DNA of 64,000 nt from Adiantum capillus-veneris (Eukaryota > Streptophyta > Polypodiopsida > Polypodiales > Pteridaceae), in contig CM043959.1 in the NCBI GenBank assembly GCA_014529385.2, forward strand, positions 49,669,122 through 49,733,121, read 5' to 3'. Shown here in pieces: positions 1 to 11,928 of this stretch. The notes under the pieces were generated by a model. That model saw only the letters and a list, made by a program, of their open reading frames with translations, was not told the origin of the DNA and did not search any database. Each line of letters starts with the position of its first letter. The stretch's first letter is position 1. The position numbers and the translations under genes were made by a program.

Positions 1-275
1 CTTGGAGCAACAAGAAATCAAGTGAGTGTTATAAAGTAGCTAGATGGGATATTTTGTATATGATCATTGATTTAATGCAGATACATTGGTTCATAAACTG
101 CTCAATGGTGGACAACCCTATTCTTGTCTCTGATCATGTGCCTATCATTAACATTCTCGATCATTCAAACTATGAATACAGATCAGGATGGCCTCACCTA
201 GACAACTCTGTACTTAAGTTAGAGTCTTTCAGGACTAGGGTCAAGGATATTTTGAAGGAAGGAATTGGCTGAAAG
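1..275 (+). mobile_element. LINE (L1-type) endonuclease fragment
   Basis: The plus-strand frame entering the window reads W-S-N-K-K early on, then S-D-H-V-P-I, then a W-P-H-L-D block and F-R-T-R-V-K-D-I. This is the usual order at the C-terminal end of the APE-type endonuclease of plant L1 LINEs: the T-W-S-N box, then the catalytic S-D-H box, then the linker to the reverse transcriptase. Only this end is in the window and no reverse transcriptase follows, so the copy is a fragment. The LINE at 32-35 kb holds mainly the other half of such an element. The call rests on motifs only. Confidence 0.55.
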
Positions 276-1343
<1,068 letters not shown>

Positions 1344-2270
1344 TGTTAGAAGCTGGACACACCCTACGGAAACTGACTACTCGGTAGATTATTATTTTTT
1401 GTAATTATTCATTTATTGAGAAAACCGGACATTTCACCTTTGTAAATATTGGGGCTTACAGAAGTTTCCAGATTGTATCCAGTTTTGATACTTAGATTGA
1501 GTAGATGGTTAAAATGGAACATTAGGGTTTGAGAATTGTAAGGTATTTATACCACTTTTTGACCTTAATGAAAGACCTTTTGTCATTTTAAAAAATTTGC
1601 AGTTTGTGAGTGAGCGTACTGTGTACGAGAGAGAGTGAGATCTTCATCTTGATGCTACGCGCGCATCGGTGGTCGGAATCGAGTGCAGAGAAGTGCAGCG
1701 TGTTGCCCCCGACGAGAGCTACGCGCCCATACCTACATTGCACGCGTATGGTCCGGTTTTGCGAGCTCCATCTACGAGATTCATCTCATGATTTTGTGAG
1801 CATACGTTGTCCGATTTTGCATTGCAGCATATCCACGCATCCGCATTGAGTAGAGCTACACATTAGGCACTTTAGTTTTCGGAAACGACGACCTACAAAT
1901 TTCGGCCAGACATCCTATGTGATTTTGCACCAGGTGTTTTCGGTTGGGGTTTTGGTTCATGGACCTTAGGGAGAGCGACCTATTGGTGTTAGTAGGGTCT
2001 CCTTCAAGTTCTGTGGCATTTCGAGATTGTTTGATGGGTGTTCGTCTCTAGAAAGCGTTGTAGGAAGTATCCTCTTATGCACTCTTGAAGGCTGTAGCTT
2101 AGACATTGGGTAGAGACCTCTGTAGGAATTAGTTAGGAGTCGGTCAAGTGTAGGCTGACACCCTATGGTTGCTTCCACGCGCCTGCGGGTCGAGCTTCGT
2201 CCTTAGCTGAAAAATCTTGTTAGGTGAGTTCTCGTTGTGCTGACGTCTGTCGCGGCGTATCCGTCCAACA
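1344..2270 (+). repeat. Probable 5' LTR of a palindrome-leader element
   Basis: It begins TGTTAGAAGC, ends CCAACA, and is followed one base later by a primer-site-like sequence. A TATA-like TATTTATA lies at 1544-1551, as expected for U3. The element is cut off on its right, so no second LTR is available to prove the ends. Boundaries are inferred from the TG...CA ends, the TATA position and the adjacent primer site. Confidence 0.5.
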
Positions 2271-2271
2271 T

Positions 2272-2289
2272 TGGCGTCGCTGTTGGAGA
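2272..2289 (+). promoter_or_regulatory. Primer-binding site, tRNA-Asp-like
   Basis: This 18-mer matches the plant tRNA-Asp primer site (TGGCGCCGTTGCCGGGGA) at 13 of 18 positions, and every difference is a transition. It lies one base after a CA-ended LTR-like sequence. Confidence 0.45.
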
Positions 2290-4083
2290 CGAAAACCTTA
2301 GGTAGGTGACCGAGACTAATCCTTGAGGATAGGGATTCTTTGGCTTGCCAAGAGTCTCGTTTTACATTTAGATAGGATCAGAGGGTGGAGGAGTCTCTAG
2401 GTCTTAGAGGGAGTCTAAGGAGCGTGTGTCTGGCCTAGATCCTTTGACTTAGGTAGATTTAGGTATACTGAGATAGTTTTAGGTATTAGCGAGTTATTGA
2501 GTAGGAGTTGGAGTGGTAGAAGCGGTGAGAGGAGAGCTTGAGAGTCCGGAGAGGCCAGGAAGCAACCAAAACACCATTATCACCATTTCACATGATGAGT
2601 AGGAGTAGAGTAAGTAGGACATCATGATTCAGGATCTAGAGCACTTTATGTAGGTATACTTGCTTGTTAGATTCATCACAAGCTTGTAAAAGACGCAAAA
2701 GTGTGTTTAAAAGTTGAAGAGAAGTCCAAAAGTTACTGTGAGTGTTTCTGATAGAGCTGCAGAGCATCATGAGCATTTCTGTCAGGAAAAAAAATAATTT
2801 TAAGCCAGGAGACATCCTACGCGTAGGATGTCTACAGGCTAATCTGGTGGAAATGTTGGAATTTTGAGTTGACCAGTGTGTCCAGAAGGTAGGTTTTAAC
2901 CTATTTTCACCTGGAAAGTGGAAAATTGACCATATCTTGACAGGATAAGGCCAGATATACTGTAATTGCCAGACATCCTACCCAAATTGTGCCAAGGCAT
3001 TATTTTAAGACCAAAACCATAGGATGACTGCATGAGCATGATCTGTATGATATATTGAGTGACTGAGAGAGGTTTCATCCCATTTGGGTGAGAAAATTGG
3101 GTTCTAAGCAAACTGTAGCACTTTTGACTGAAAAAGGCTAGAACAGCTAAAATTGGGGACTTTTGAAATCCAAACCAAAATCTAAGCATACCACTGGGTT
3201 GCTGACATCAAGGGGAATCTGCGGGTCAAGTCTAGGGTGAAACATACCAAAAAGACATCCTACGCGTAGGATGTCATCTGTGTGATTTTGCACTCCAACC
3301 TTAATTTTGAGCATAGCAAAGTGATCAGCACTTCAAGAGGAGTCTGTGCTTTGCATTTGAAGCCATTTTGAGCAAAAAGACATCCTACGCGTAGAATGTC
3401 TAAAGCAAGACATTGAAGCCAGATACTCACTGTAGGCCTAGCAGGGTGTTGTATAGCCTGAGGCAAGCCTCCTAGTCAATTTTGGTCCAAATTGGAGTTG
3501 ATTAGACTGATTAGACCAACAGAAGGCTGTTGGAACAGATTTTTGATCCATTGACCAGCTTATAGGTTCCCAAATCAAAAAGTAAACATAGTTGTGGACT
3601 CAAAACATAAAGGGGAATCCATAGTGCAAAAATCCAGGCAAAACAGAGTAGGAGACATCCTATGCGTAGGATGTCTACTGGGGCTTAGTGAAGAGAAAAT
3701 TTGACTGAGCTTATACAGTGAGGTTCCATTTGACTTAAGGGTTTCAGAACTTCTTTCAGAAGTGAATTTGGACCTTGTTTGACCTTTTGATAGAGCAAAG
3801 AAGAATTAAGACTTTTCAGGTAAATTGACCAACATTCGAGGGAAGTACAGTTCAGATTAACAGAACTAATCCAAAACTTTAGAAGTGTATAAAATACAGT
3901 AGTGGTTGAGGTTAACTCTCCAGTTATACCAATCATTACTAAGATCACCTCTAGTGGTTAGATGCTTTGATTCGTTTTGCCGAAATTAAACGCTTGTGTA
4001 CAGGTATATTCAGCGGCAAAGCAAGAAGTAATGCAAAGGCTGATCCTTTGCCAGGTGAGTGGTTGGATTTGTAATAAATTGCA
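2290..4083 (+). other. Long untranslated leader with repeated palindromes
   Basis: About 1.8 kb separate the primer site from gag. Four palindromes built from the half-site GACATCCTACG followed at once by its reverse complement lie at 2811-2832, 3254-3275, 3379-3400 and 3654-3675. The first two are perfect over 22 nt, the third has one changed base and the fourth one changed base. A lone half-site followed by CCCAAATTGTG lies at 2972, and another half-site at about 1908. The surrounding text is a degenerate repeat without long ORFs. The same palindrome recurs at 18.7-19.05 kb. Confidence 0.7.
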
Positions 4084-4967
4084 TTGCTAAGTTTGATGAA
4101 TTTAAGATTAGGAAGACACATTTTTAGAGACCAGAAGGTGGCAGGTGACCAAGGTAGCTTAGTGTCCACCGAGGAGAGTGTAACTCAGGCAAGGCTAGAT
4201 CCACTAGCACCGATTATTAAGGAGGGTAGTGATACTGACACTTCATCAGACAAATCCTTCTTCATGATGGGTAGTCAACAGCCACTAGGTTTCACCTATG
4301 ACGGACCAATTCCAAGAGGAAGCACCTCCCTAAATCCTTTGAATGCTTCCAAGTTCACTGTGATCTTCTTAGAAGGAACCAACTCGAGGGGAGCCCTAGT
4401 TTATTTTGACTATCGAGGACGCAAGTGTATTTGTATTGAAGAAAGGCCGGCTCAGAGACTGGAGATAATTCGAGTCTATGATGATGGAGATAGATTTCAA
4501 GACGAAAAGGGAAACCACTATCTGATAGTTAGTAACCTGAAGATTACAACAGATATGGAGATAGCGTGGCAAAGGGGAAAATGGTTTTAGAAACTCAAGA
4601 ACCACCTCCAAACATTGATTGACCTGGAGTGATTTTTAGGTACGATAAGAAAACAACCAGGGTTTCAACTTATAATGAGAATGTGGGAATTTACAAACAT
4701 GAGAGCGAGGGAATAGTATCTTACTTTCGTTGCAAAGAACCATACCCAACCGAGTTAAGCAAAGACAAGGTTCTTTACTTATTCTCTTATGAAATTGCTA
4801 TGGGGAAGGATGTCGTTTTTGTTGATAGGTACGGGCGAGAACACCAACGTATTCTCCCAGAGGAGGTAGAAAAGATAGCAGTTCCAGGAGCATCAACATA
4901 CGCCAGGATGATTGTTTACCTGCTTGGTAATAATTTTAGAAACCATTCCATTTACCTTTTCAACTAG
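4084..4967 (+). pseudogene. Gag N-terminal region of the palindrome-leader LTR element
   Basis: Two plus-strand stretches (4084-4590 and 4629-4967) resemble the first part of the minus-strand gag at 54.3-56.0 kb. Shared blocks include a Y-x-D-x-x-G-R-K-C-I-C-I-E-E-R-P-like segment aligned with one ending V-K-I-K-D-R-P, a D-R-(F/Y)-x-D-(E/D)-(K/E)-G segment, and an E-P-Y block followed by L-Y-(L/V)-F-(S/T)-Y and a D-(R/K)-Y-G-R box. The fossil is broken in at least one place and stops near 4905, where the minus-strand Tat element begins. It is a fossil of an LTR element, not a host gene. Confidence 0.6.
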
Positions 4968-5400
4968 GCCATTACATTGAGGGTAATATGGTGAAGAGTG
5001 CCTCCTTGTAATGCCCAGTTTCTGCAATAATTCTCCTACCAAGTCTGCTCTGAAACCTGGCCCTCTATCAGAGATGATCTCTAAAGGTGTGCCAAACCTA
5101 CAACATATGTGCTCGTAGATAAATTTAGCTACCTCTACCGCTGTGATTCTAGTGGTGGCTGTAGCCTCTGCCCATCTAGTCATGTAGTCGACCCCCATGA
5201 TAATGTAGAATTTTCCTGAGTTGGCCGTAGGTAATGGCCCAATGGCATCGATACCCTATTTTTCAAATGGGTCATATGAGAGAATAGGTGTCTGTGGTTC
5301 AGGCATACGTGACCTAGTGCCGGCCTTTTGACACAACTTACACGTTTTGCACCAGTGGTGTACATCACGGTTGAGGGTAGGCCATATGAAGCCTGCCTAC
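4905..5400 (-). pseudogene. Integrase fragment of the Tat-type element
   Basis: The region contains a C-K-L-C-Q zinc-binding piece, D-Y-M-T-R-W-A-E-A, I-S-D-R-G-P-G-F and Y-Y-P-Q-C-N-G-L-V-E. These are the zinc finger and the first, second and third acidic catalytic boxes of a Ty3/gypsy integrase. It is a fossil, cut at the left. Confidence 0.75.
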
Positions 5401-7400
5401 AAGATTTTCCTACTTGTTATGTCTAGGGCAAAGTGACCACCACAAACCCCGTCGTGATAGCTAGCAATTACTCCCGTGATTTCCTGAGAGAGAGGGACCT
5501 TCCTGAGTATTTGGTCCTTACCCTTACAGTACAAACCGTCATTGATGAGTCGATACCTTGTGGCCTTCCGCGTCAGCCACTGCTTCTGTCCCTTTGTTAA
5601 ATCTAATGGGAATTTCCCCGTTTCCAAAAAATGCATGATGTCAGGCAAGGCATCACTGCCTTGAAATAGAGGGAGCTTTAGTTTTATTGCTCCAACCACC
5701 ACTTCCTGTAGTCTTTCACTTGCTAGAGCATCTGCTTCTTGGTTTTGAGCCCTTGGGATATGGTGTATTTGAACTTCTTCAAACTTACCCAACAAGGTTT
5801 TTACACCACTTAAGTGAGTCCTTAAACTAGGATTCTTGCATGTCCATGCTCCATTTACTTGCCTTACCAAAAGTAGAGCATCCCCAAATACATTAAGGCG
5901 TTGTACACCTTGCGAGACGCACCATTGTAGACCCTTGGTTAGTGCTGCATACTCAGCTTCATTGTTAGAATGTGAATCTAACAATTGGCCCAACAAAAAT
6001 ACCTTTGTCCCTTTGTCATCAAAGACCACTATGCTTGCAGCTGCTTTGTCGGACGCTCGCTTGTAGGCTCCATCAAAGTACAGAGAGTATGCTTCTTCTA
6101 CCATCGGTGGTACTGGAGGTAATCGGACTTCTCCTTCCTTAGATTGCTTCTCCTTCCCTTCAAAGACTTGGTAGGTTATGAGTCCCCCCAAACTTGCCCT
6201 TGTCGTGCTTTCTACCTGTACCGTGTAGTCAAACTCTTGCAGACGAACTAGCCATTTAGTAATTCTAGCACAGACATCCATGTGTTGTACAACATAGAGA
6301 AATATTTCATCCGTGGTTAGAATCACAAATTGCTTAGGCAGCAAATATGACCTAAAATTTGTAGTTGCAAATCTAAGAGCTAGGACTAAGTGTTCCACAT
6401 GGGTGAAACCTTTCTCTCTTGCTGTCATTATTTGACTACAGAAGTAGATTGGCCTCATGAAAGATGTCGTCGTATCCTTTTGGAGTAGCACAGCCCCCAA
6501 TGAGTCATCACCAACACTTGAGGTGACATAGAATTTTTCATCCCACTTAGGTGGTGAGATAGTTGTCAGAGTGGCTAAGACTTTACCTTGTTGTAGTGAT
6601 GTTCGCTTTCCTCGTCCCAAGTGAAAGTTGATCTTTGAGTGAGCTGTTGCAGTGGTAGAACAAGTTGTGATAGTAGATGTATGAATCTACTTAAGTACCT
6701 TACCTTCTGTAGAAAAGAGACCAGTTGACGTGCGGTCATTGGTGAAGGTAGGGCTATGAGTGCGGACACCTTACATGGGTCGACGTTGATACCTTTTGCT
6801 GAAATTTCATGGCCTAGTAGAATGACTTTACTCTCCCCAATGTGGCATTTATCCACATTTAATTGCCCACCTAAGCTCTGCAACCTGGCCAAACCTTCAG
6901 CTACCTTTTCTAAATGTGAAATACGGGAGCTATATATACAAAAATCATCAATGAACACTCTTATGGATGTTCCAAAGAATGGTTGAAAAACATATGTGAC
7001 ATATCTTTGGAATGTGGCAGGTGCATTTGTGAGACCAAATGGCATAACCCTGTATGCAAAACAACCCCATGGTGTGATAAAAGTGGTTTTTAGCTGATCT
7101 TCCAAGGTTATGCGTATTTGAAAGTATCCTGAATAACCATCACAGACGGTATAGCATTCAAAACCCGCTACTTCATTCAGAATTTCATCCAAGAAAGGGA
7201 GAGGAATGTGGTCTCTCTTTGTAGCTGCATTTAGTGGTTTGTAGTCAACACAGACCCTCCACTTACCATTCTTTTTAGGCGTCACCACTACGGGTGACAC
7301 CTATTCTGAGTTTTCTACAGGATAGATGAATCCTGCCTCCAGCAGTTTCCTTACCTCGGCCAAGAGTGCCTTTTCTTGTATGACCCCCAGTCGTCGTAGC
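5397..7400 (-). pseudogene. Reverse transcriptase, RNase H and second RNase H of the Tat-type element
   Basis: The reverse transcriptase (about 6640-7400) shows V-T-P-K-K-N-G-K-W-R, V-M-P-F-G-L-T-N-A-P and the catalytic F-I-D-D box. The first RNase H (about 6180-6560) has the Y-F-C-S-Q and E-K-x-x-x-x-x-E blocks. A second RNase H (about 5690-6110) has L-Y-F-D-G-A, N-N-E-A-E-Y-x-A-L and N-x-E-A-D-A-L-A, the archaeal/plant-like form found in Tat and Ogre elements. It lies between the first RNase H and integrase. Broken fossil. Confidence 0.8.
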
Positions 7401-8902
7401 TTTTGCACAACTGGTTTTACCCCTTCCTTCAGCTTAATATGATGTTCCACCACTGTAATGCCTGTGATTCTTTCGTAGTTGTCAATGAACAGGTTAGGAA
7501 ATCCCATCAACATTTGCAAAAAACTATCTTTCTCCTCAAGTGTTAATTCCGTAGACAACATACCCTTTAACCTACTTCCTCCTAGGCCAGGTGATTTGCT
7601 CTCCTCTTCATTGGGTTGCCCTTTTGGTGATGGATCACCAGTTGTGCTTACCCTTTGTGGATCCTTCATAATGATACCCATCACATCAATGGAACTGTCA
7701 CTTTCGTTGGTGGATGTGGTCTCCTCCTCAGAAATGGAAGATTCGCTAGTGGTTTCATCTGCCGATGTTTCCTGATTCATTTGCTTCTGCTTGCCAATCC
7801 TCATGTCGTAGTAGATTGTCTCCCCTTTCTTACCGGTCATGCGTAGAAGGCCAGTACCCCAGTCCTGTTTTGCCTTCATGGCCATCAACCATGGCCTTCC
7901 CAAGATTAGTGGATAGCCCTCCCCCTTAGAAGGCATTACAAAAACATCTACCTCTACCTCAGTGTTGAAAGCTTTTATTTTTACGGCACTTACCACACCC
8001 ACACACTTTACTTTTGCGTTGTTTGCCATCTTTGCCTTGCATGGAGAAGGCCTGTCAACCTTGAGCCCTAATCGAAGCATCATAGCTTCGCTCATTACAC
8101 AGATTTGTGCACCTCCATCAATGTAGGTGTTTCCAACCCTCTTTCCTTTTATGTTTACGTCGACAATTGGAAGGATGTCATCCATGTGGCAACCCGAAAT
8201 TGCTCCGGCTACCTTTGTTTTGGAGTGTCTTGTACTTACCATTTTGGACCATTGTCGCCTTACTTTAGGTGCAAGATGTAGGAGCTGTGGCCATGTAATC
8301 TTTGGTCCTTGCTCTGCCACATCCAATGTTAGATCATAGGGCTTAGAACTTTTCCCTAGCTGGAAGTCAGTGATGCCCAATTTCCGTCGTGGCCTGGATG
8401 GCCTCTTGCTAGTTTCTCCTCTCATGCTTCTCTCATCATCTGATTGTGTATCTTTCTCCCTCCTAGCTCTTTTCACAGTCATGGCTTCAAGTGGTTCTAA
8501 AAAGGTTACCTTCTCCTTACCCTTGTCCCTCTCCCTTGCTCTGGGTGGATCCACTACTACGGCTTTTCCTTTCTCTTCTAGCCTTATGATCTTTACATGG
8601 CGATCAGGTGGTGGGGCTGGTGGAAGAGGTGGAATGGATGCTTGTAGTGGTGTCTGGGGTGGACGTAGAATTTGTGTTGGTGGGGCTGGTGCTTGAGGTG
8701 GGGGTGTTCTTTCTCTAGGGGGTGACAATTGGTTCCTCCTACCTCCTCTATTATAGTTTTGTCGTGGTTTGGGACAGTAGTACATACCGTGACCGTCTTC
8801 TCCGTAGTTGTAGCAATGATACTCCCTGTTTTGTCGTCGTGCTCTTCCAGGGTCTTGATCTCTTTCTTGACTCCTCCCTTGCTGTATTAAGTGGACAAAC
8901 AA
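7301..8902 (-). pseudogene. Gag C-terminus and aspartic protease of the Tat-type element
   Basis: The frame begins with a zinc-knuckle-like stretch, continues through a Pro-rich and then charged linker, and reaches a retropepsin fold: Y-I-D-G-G-A-Q at the active site and L-I-L-G-R-P-W downstream. The C-terminal part leads into the reverse transcriptase with the usual connecting sequence. Confidence 0.75.
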
Positions 8903-8905
8903 ATT

Positions 8906-9561
8906 CTACAGTTGGTCAGTAATATGGGCCAACATATCTTGTTGGTCATATCTTACCCCAAGAGCCGGTGGTGGTGGTGGAATGGTGGTTGTCGTAGTTG
9001 CTGGTCGACGCGATGTTCCTGCTTCTGTTGACTCGGTTTCTTTGGCTTTCATTCGCAGCTTCTTGTCCTTAAGGCGAGCAATCTCAACGGCTAACTCGTA
9101 CGTAGCCGAGAATCTACCTTTCACCTTCTCCTTGAGAAGCGGCCATAAGCCATGCGTGAACCGATCGTTTTTTAGGAAATCGGGTGCAGCTTCTCCCCTT
9201 GCCAGTGACTCAACCCACCGTTCCCACAAATCCAAAAATTTGGACTCATAGGTGGCAAATTCTAAAAGACCCTCCTGCTTCAAGTCTCTCAACTTGTCCC
9301 ACAACTTTTCTGAAGTGGTACCTCCCCCAAAGTGCCTCTTAAAAGCGGTTTTTAAGGGTTCCCAGTCATCCTTGGTTGCTTGTGGAGTGCATTGTACCAT
9401 GATCTAGCTTCTAGCTTCATGAGATGCTTAAAGATTCTAACCCGGGATTCATCCGTATCTTTGTTGCTCACTACACATGCTACTTCAAAGTCATCTAGGA
9501 AGTCTGTTACCAAATCCTCCCCCTTGTTTCCTTTAAATGTTGGAAATGTTATACTTGCCAT
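8906..9561 (-). pseudogene. Gag of the Tat-type element
   Basis: The start is taken at the ATG whose first base is 9561 (M-A-S-I-T-F-P-T-F-K-G). The frame shows the retrotransposon gag core: A-R-S-W-Y-N-A-L, then W-x-x-L-K-x-A-F-K-R-H-F and a F-x-x-L-W-E-R-W block, followed by a Thr/Pro-rich tail. Broken fossil. Confidence 0.75.
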
Positions 9562-10396
9562 GATTACTGAGAGAGAGCTAGAAAGGCACACTGCTTAACT
9601 TGCAAAAGTTTTTTCTTCTTTACAAGGAGGCGTGTATACCCTCTTATACTAGGACATAGATTAAAACTTCAAACGGTACATTGCCTTGTACCAAAGGTAA
9701 GACAAATGGCTGATCTGATGCCAGAATCTCAAAAAACCACTCCCCACCCAGCATGGTGTCAATGACGTGCTGGTAGTGAGCCTTCAAGTCCAGTATTACC
9801 TTGATTGAGCGTACACGTGTTGGTATGTGTGATGTGTCTTGAGGTAGGTTGTACTGATTCATGTGAAGCTTAGAGGTGCTTAGTCACTGTCCAAGCTTGT
9901 GGGAGAGAGTGGAGTTCTTTCCTGAAACAAACTCAGTAGATCCCTAGTTTCTCTAGTGAGAGTGTGAGCCAATGATTCCGTTATCTGTGCTGCAGCATCA
10001 GGTGCGACTTGAAAACTGACTGTGATAATTACCTCGGTGACTTGAGTTACCCGATTCTCAAAGTAGAATAGTGTTGATTCTCTATTGTGTAGAGCTCCTT
10101 CCATTTTGTTGTTGTGGGTTGGTTGTAGGTTGCGGACATGGTTTCGACCTTCTCCTTCTTCTTCTTGGCACATGGCCTATGTATATCCACTGGGTTTGGC
10201 GTGTTGGTTGACTCTCCCACTGCAAATCGGTTACAGTTACACCTGGCACTCGAGCTTAGATGGAGATGCGGAGTTCGTCTAGTTGTGCTTGGAACTCTTC
10301 TTCTTCTGTCGTCCAGTTAGCAAATCCTGCTAGCCATTCATCCATTCACAATAGTTTAGGGGTTTCAGTCTTGTAAACTGAAGGGTTTCATGAAAA
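9562..10396 (-). other. 5' leader of the Tat-type element, with a small ORF
   Basis: This is the stretch between the primer site and gag on the minus strand. It has one minus-strand open frame (10173 to 9880, 97 codons) with no recognised domain. Short leader ORFs occur in Tat/Ogre relatives, but no homology is claimed. Confidence 0.4.
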
Positions 10397-10416
10397 GATC
10401 CTCAGTGGGGGCACCA
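10397..10416 (-). promoter_or_regulatory. Primer-binding site of the Tat-type element
   Basis: On the minus strand the site begins TGGTGCCCCCACTGAGG, two bases inside an LTR end reading CGTCA. Position and TGG start fit a primer site; the tRNA was not identified. Confidence 0.5.
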
Positions 10417-10418
10417 AA

Positions 10419-10629
10419 TGACGGGAGCAAAGCGAACCCCGAACCCCCGACGGCCTCTAAAACACCGGGGACCGAATGGCGCGCCTCGAGCCTGTCATGG
10501 TAAAGCAAACAGGGGGCACCACCTAGCTTCAGCGGCTAGGACGCAAACAACACACCACCATAACAAAGTTTTCATCCAAGAGAGATGGATGCTTGGGAGT
10601 AATGATGAAGAGGAAGGGAAATGAGATCA

Positions 10630-10714
<85 letters not shown>

Positions 10715-11928
10715 AGCGGCTTAGTACTTAGGCACCACAAAAGGATGGCGAATCCGCACACCCTTCACACATACACAAGCTCACTCCAAACACAAGACTA
10801 GGTGGCGATTCCGCACACCTCACATGGGCAAAAAATTGCAAGAAACATACTCACAAAACCTCAAGCTTTATTTAGAGAATAAGGCGATGAAATGGGGAGC
10901 ATAGAGTAGGGGAAAGAGAAGGGAGAGGGTGGTAGAGCACATGGCGGATAGGTGGGAGTTGATGGCGAAGACTCGCACGAGGGTTATGGCCATCATCCTT
11001 CATTTAGTTGCCCTTCATCTTCCATAGCCCAAGGGTGTAGAGGTCATGCTCAAGACGAGCATGGTGATTGCGGTGATGGTGATGGTGTGGGTGTGTGTGT
11101 GTGCACTAGGCACACACAGTGCATAGTGTACTCTTTGGTGATGTTGTGTGTGTTTAGTGTGATGGTGACCCCTCTTTATATAAGGGAGGAGGGGGGAGAA
11201 ATTCTAGAATTTAGAAATGAAGAAATCATTATCTACATAGGCCATGTGACTGTGGGCCCCACTTGTCTGGCTGTGTGTATATGTGCCAGAACAGCAGTCT
11301 CATGAGAGAGAGACTAAGAGAGAGAGATGGGTTGATGAAAAAAAGTGAGAGGTGACATGGAGAATAAAGTAATTACAAGAGGGGAGAGAGGGGAGTGTGT
11401 TCAGAGGTGAATTTGTGTGTAGATGTGTGTGAACACAAGAAAAATCAGGTAACCACCGGGTGGGGATGGGTCTGTGGGCACCTTTTTCAGTGAAACTGAG
11501 TGTGTGTGAGTGTGGGGGAGGTTATTAAGCTACAAGACAAGAGACATGGCGCCCTTTAGAGAGAGAGGGGGATATTTGGGTCATGGGATATGATAGGAGA
11601 GAGAAAAGAGGGGTGGGATATACTGTTTTGGAAGATATGATAAGTTGCATGTGAGTTAGGGTGCATTATTGGTGAGTTAGAATGTATTATTGGTGAGGGG
11701 TGGGGTAGCTTGAGGGGAGAGAGAAAGGAGAAAGGACGAGGGGAAGAGAGAGGGGGTTAACCTTTTGAGTGGAGGAGAGAAAAAGGGACACATGGCGGGG
11801 CAATAGTGAAGAAAAAGGAGGCAAGGTGGGGATGGGCTGCCCTGCAGGCATGAGGTGGCCTATTTACCTTTCTCATATATTTACATAATCATACTTTATT
11901 TTTTTCTTACTTTTCAATGCCTTTTATC
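10419..11928 (-). repeat. Probable 5' LTR of the Tat-type element
   Basis: On the minus strand the proposed LTR runs from TGATAAAAGG (11928) to CTCCCGTCA (10419), about 1.5 kb with TGA/TCA ends. A minus-strand TATA box (CTTATATAAAG, 11173-11184) lies well inside. The right end is uncertain; a purine-rich stretch beyond 11928 resembles a polypurine tract. No second LTR is present for comparison. Confidence 0.4.
10633..10711. repeat. (GA)n microsatellite
   Basis: About 39 uninterrupted GA units, inside the proposed LTR. Confidence 0.97.

Larger units (their letters stand above)
4905..11928 (-). mobile_element. Ty3/gypsy element, Tat-type (two RNase H domains), 3' truncated
   Basis: Read from the right, the parts are: a probable 5' LTR (11928 to 10419), primer site, leader, gag, protease, reverse transcriptase, RNase H, a second archaeal/plant-type RNase H, and the first part of integrase. 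The second RNase H is diagnostic of the Tat branch of plant Ty3/gypsy. The right part of integrase and the 3' LTR are missing; the end at about 4905 abuts the plus-strand gag fossil. The element is broken, with roughly half a dozen interruptions. Confidence 0.75.

Noticed and set aside
2811-3675. CRISPR-like array suggested by repeated palindromes
   Set aside because: Spacing is irregular (125-443 bp), the flanks are degenerate repeats rather than unique spacers, and the context is a plant LTR element.
7479-7775. Plus-strand ORFs over the Tat-type protease region
   Set aside because: Shadows of the minus-strand protease and linker; no domain.
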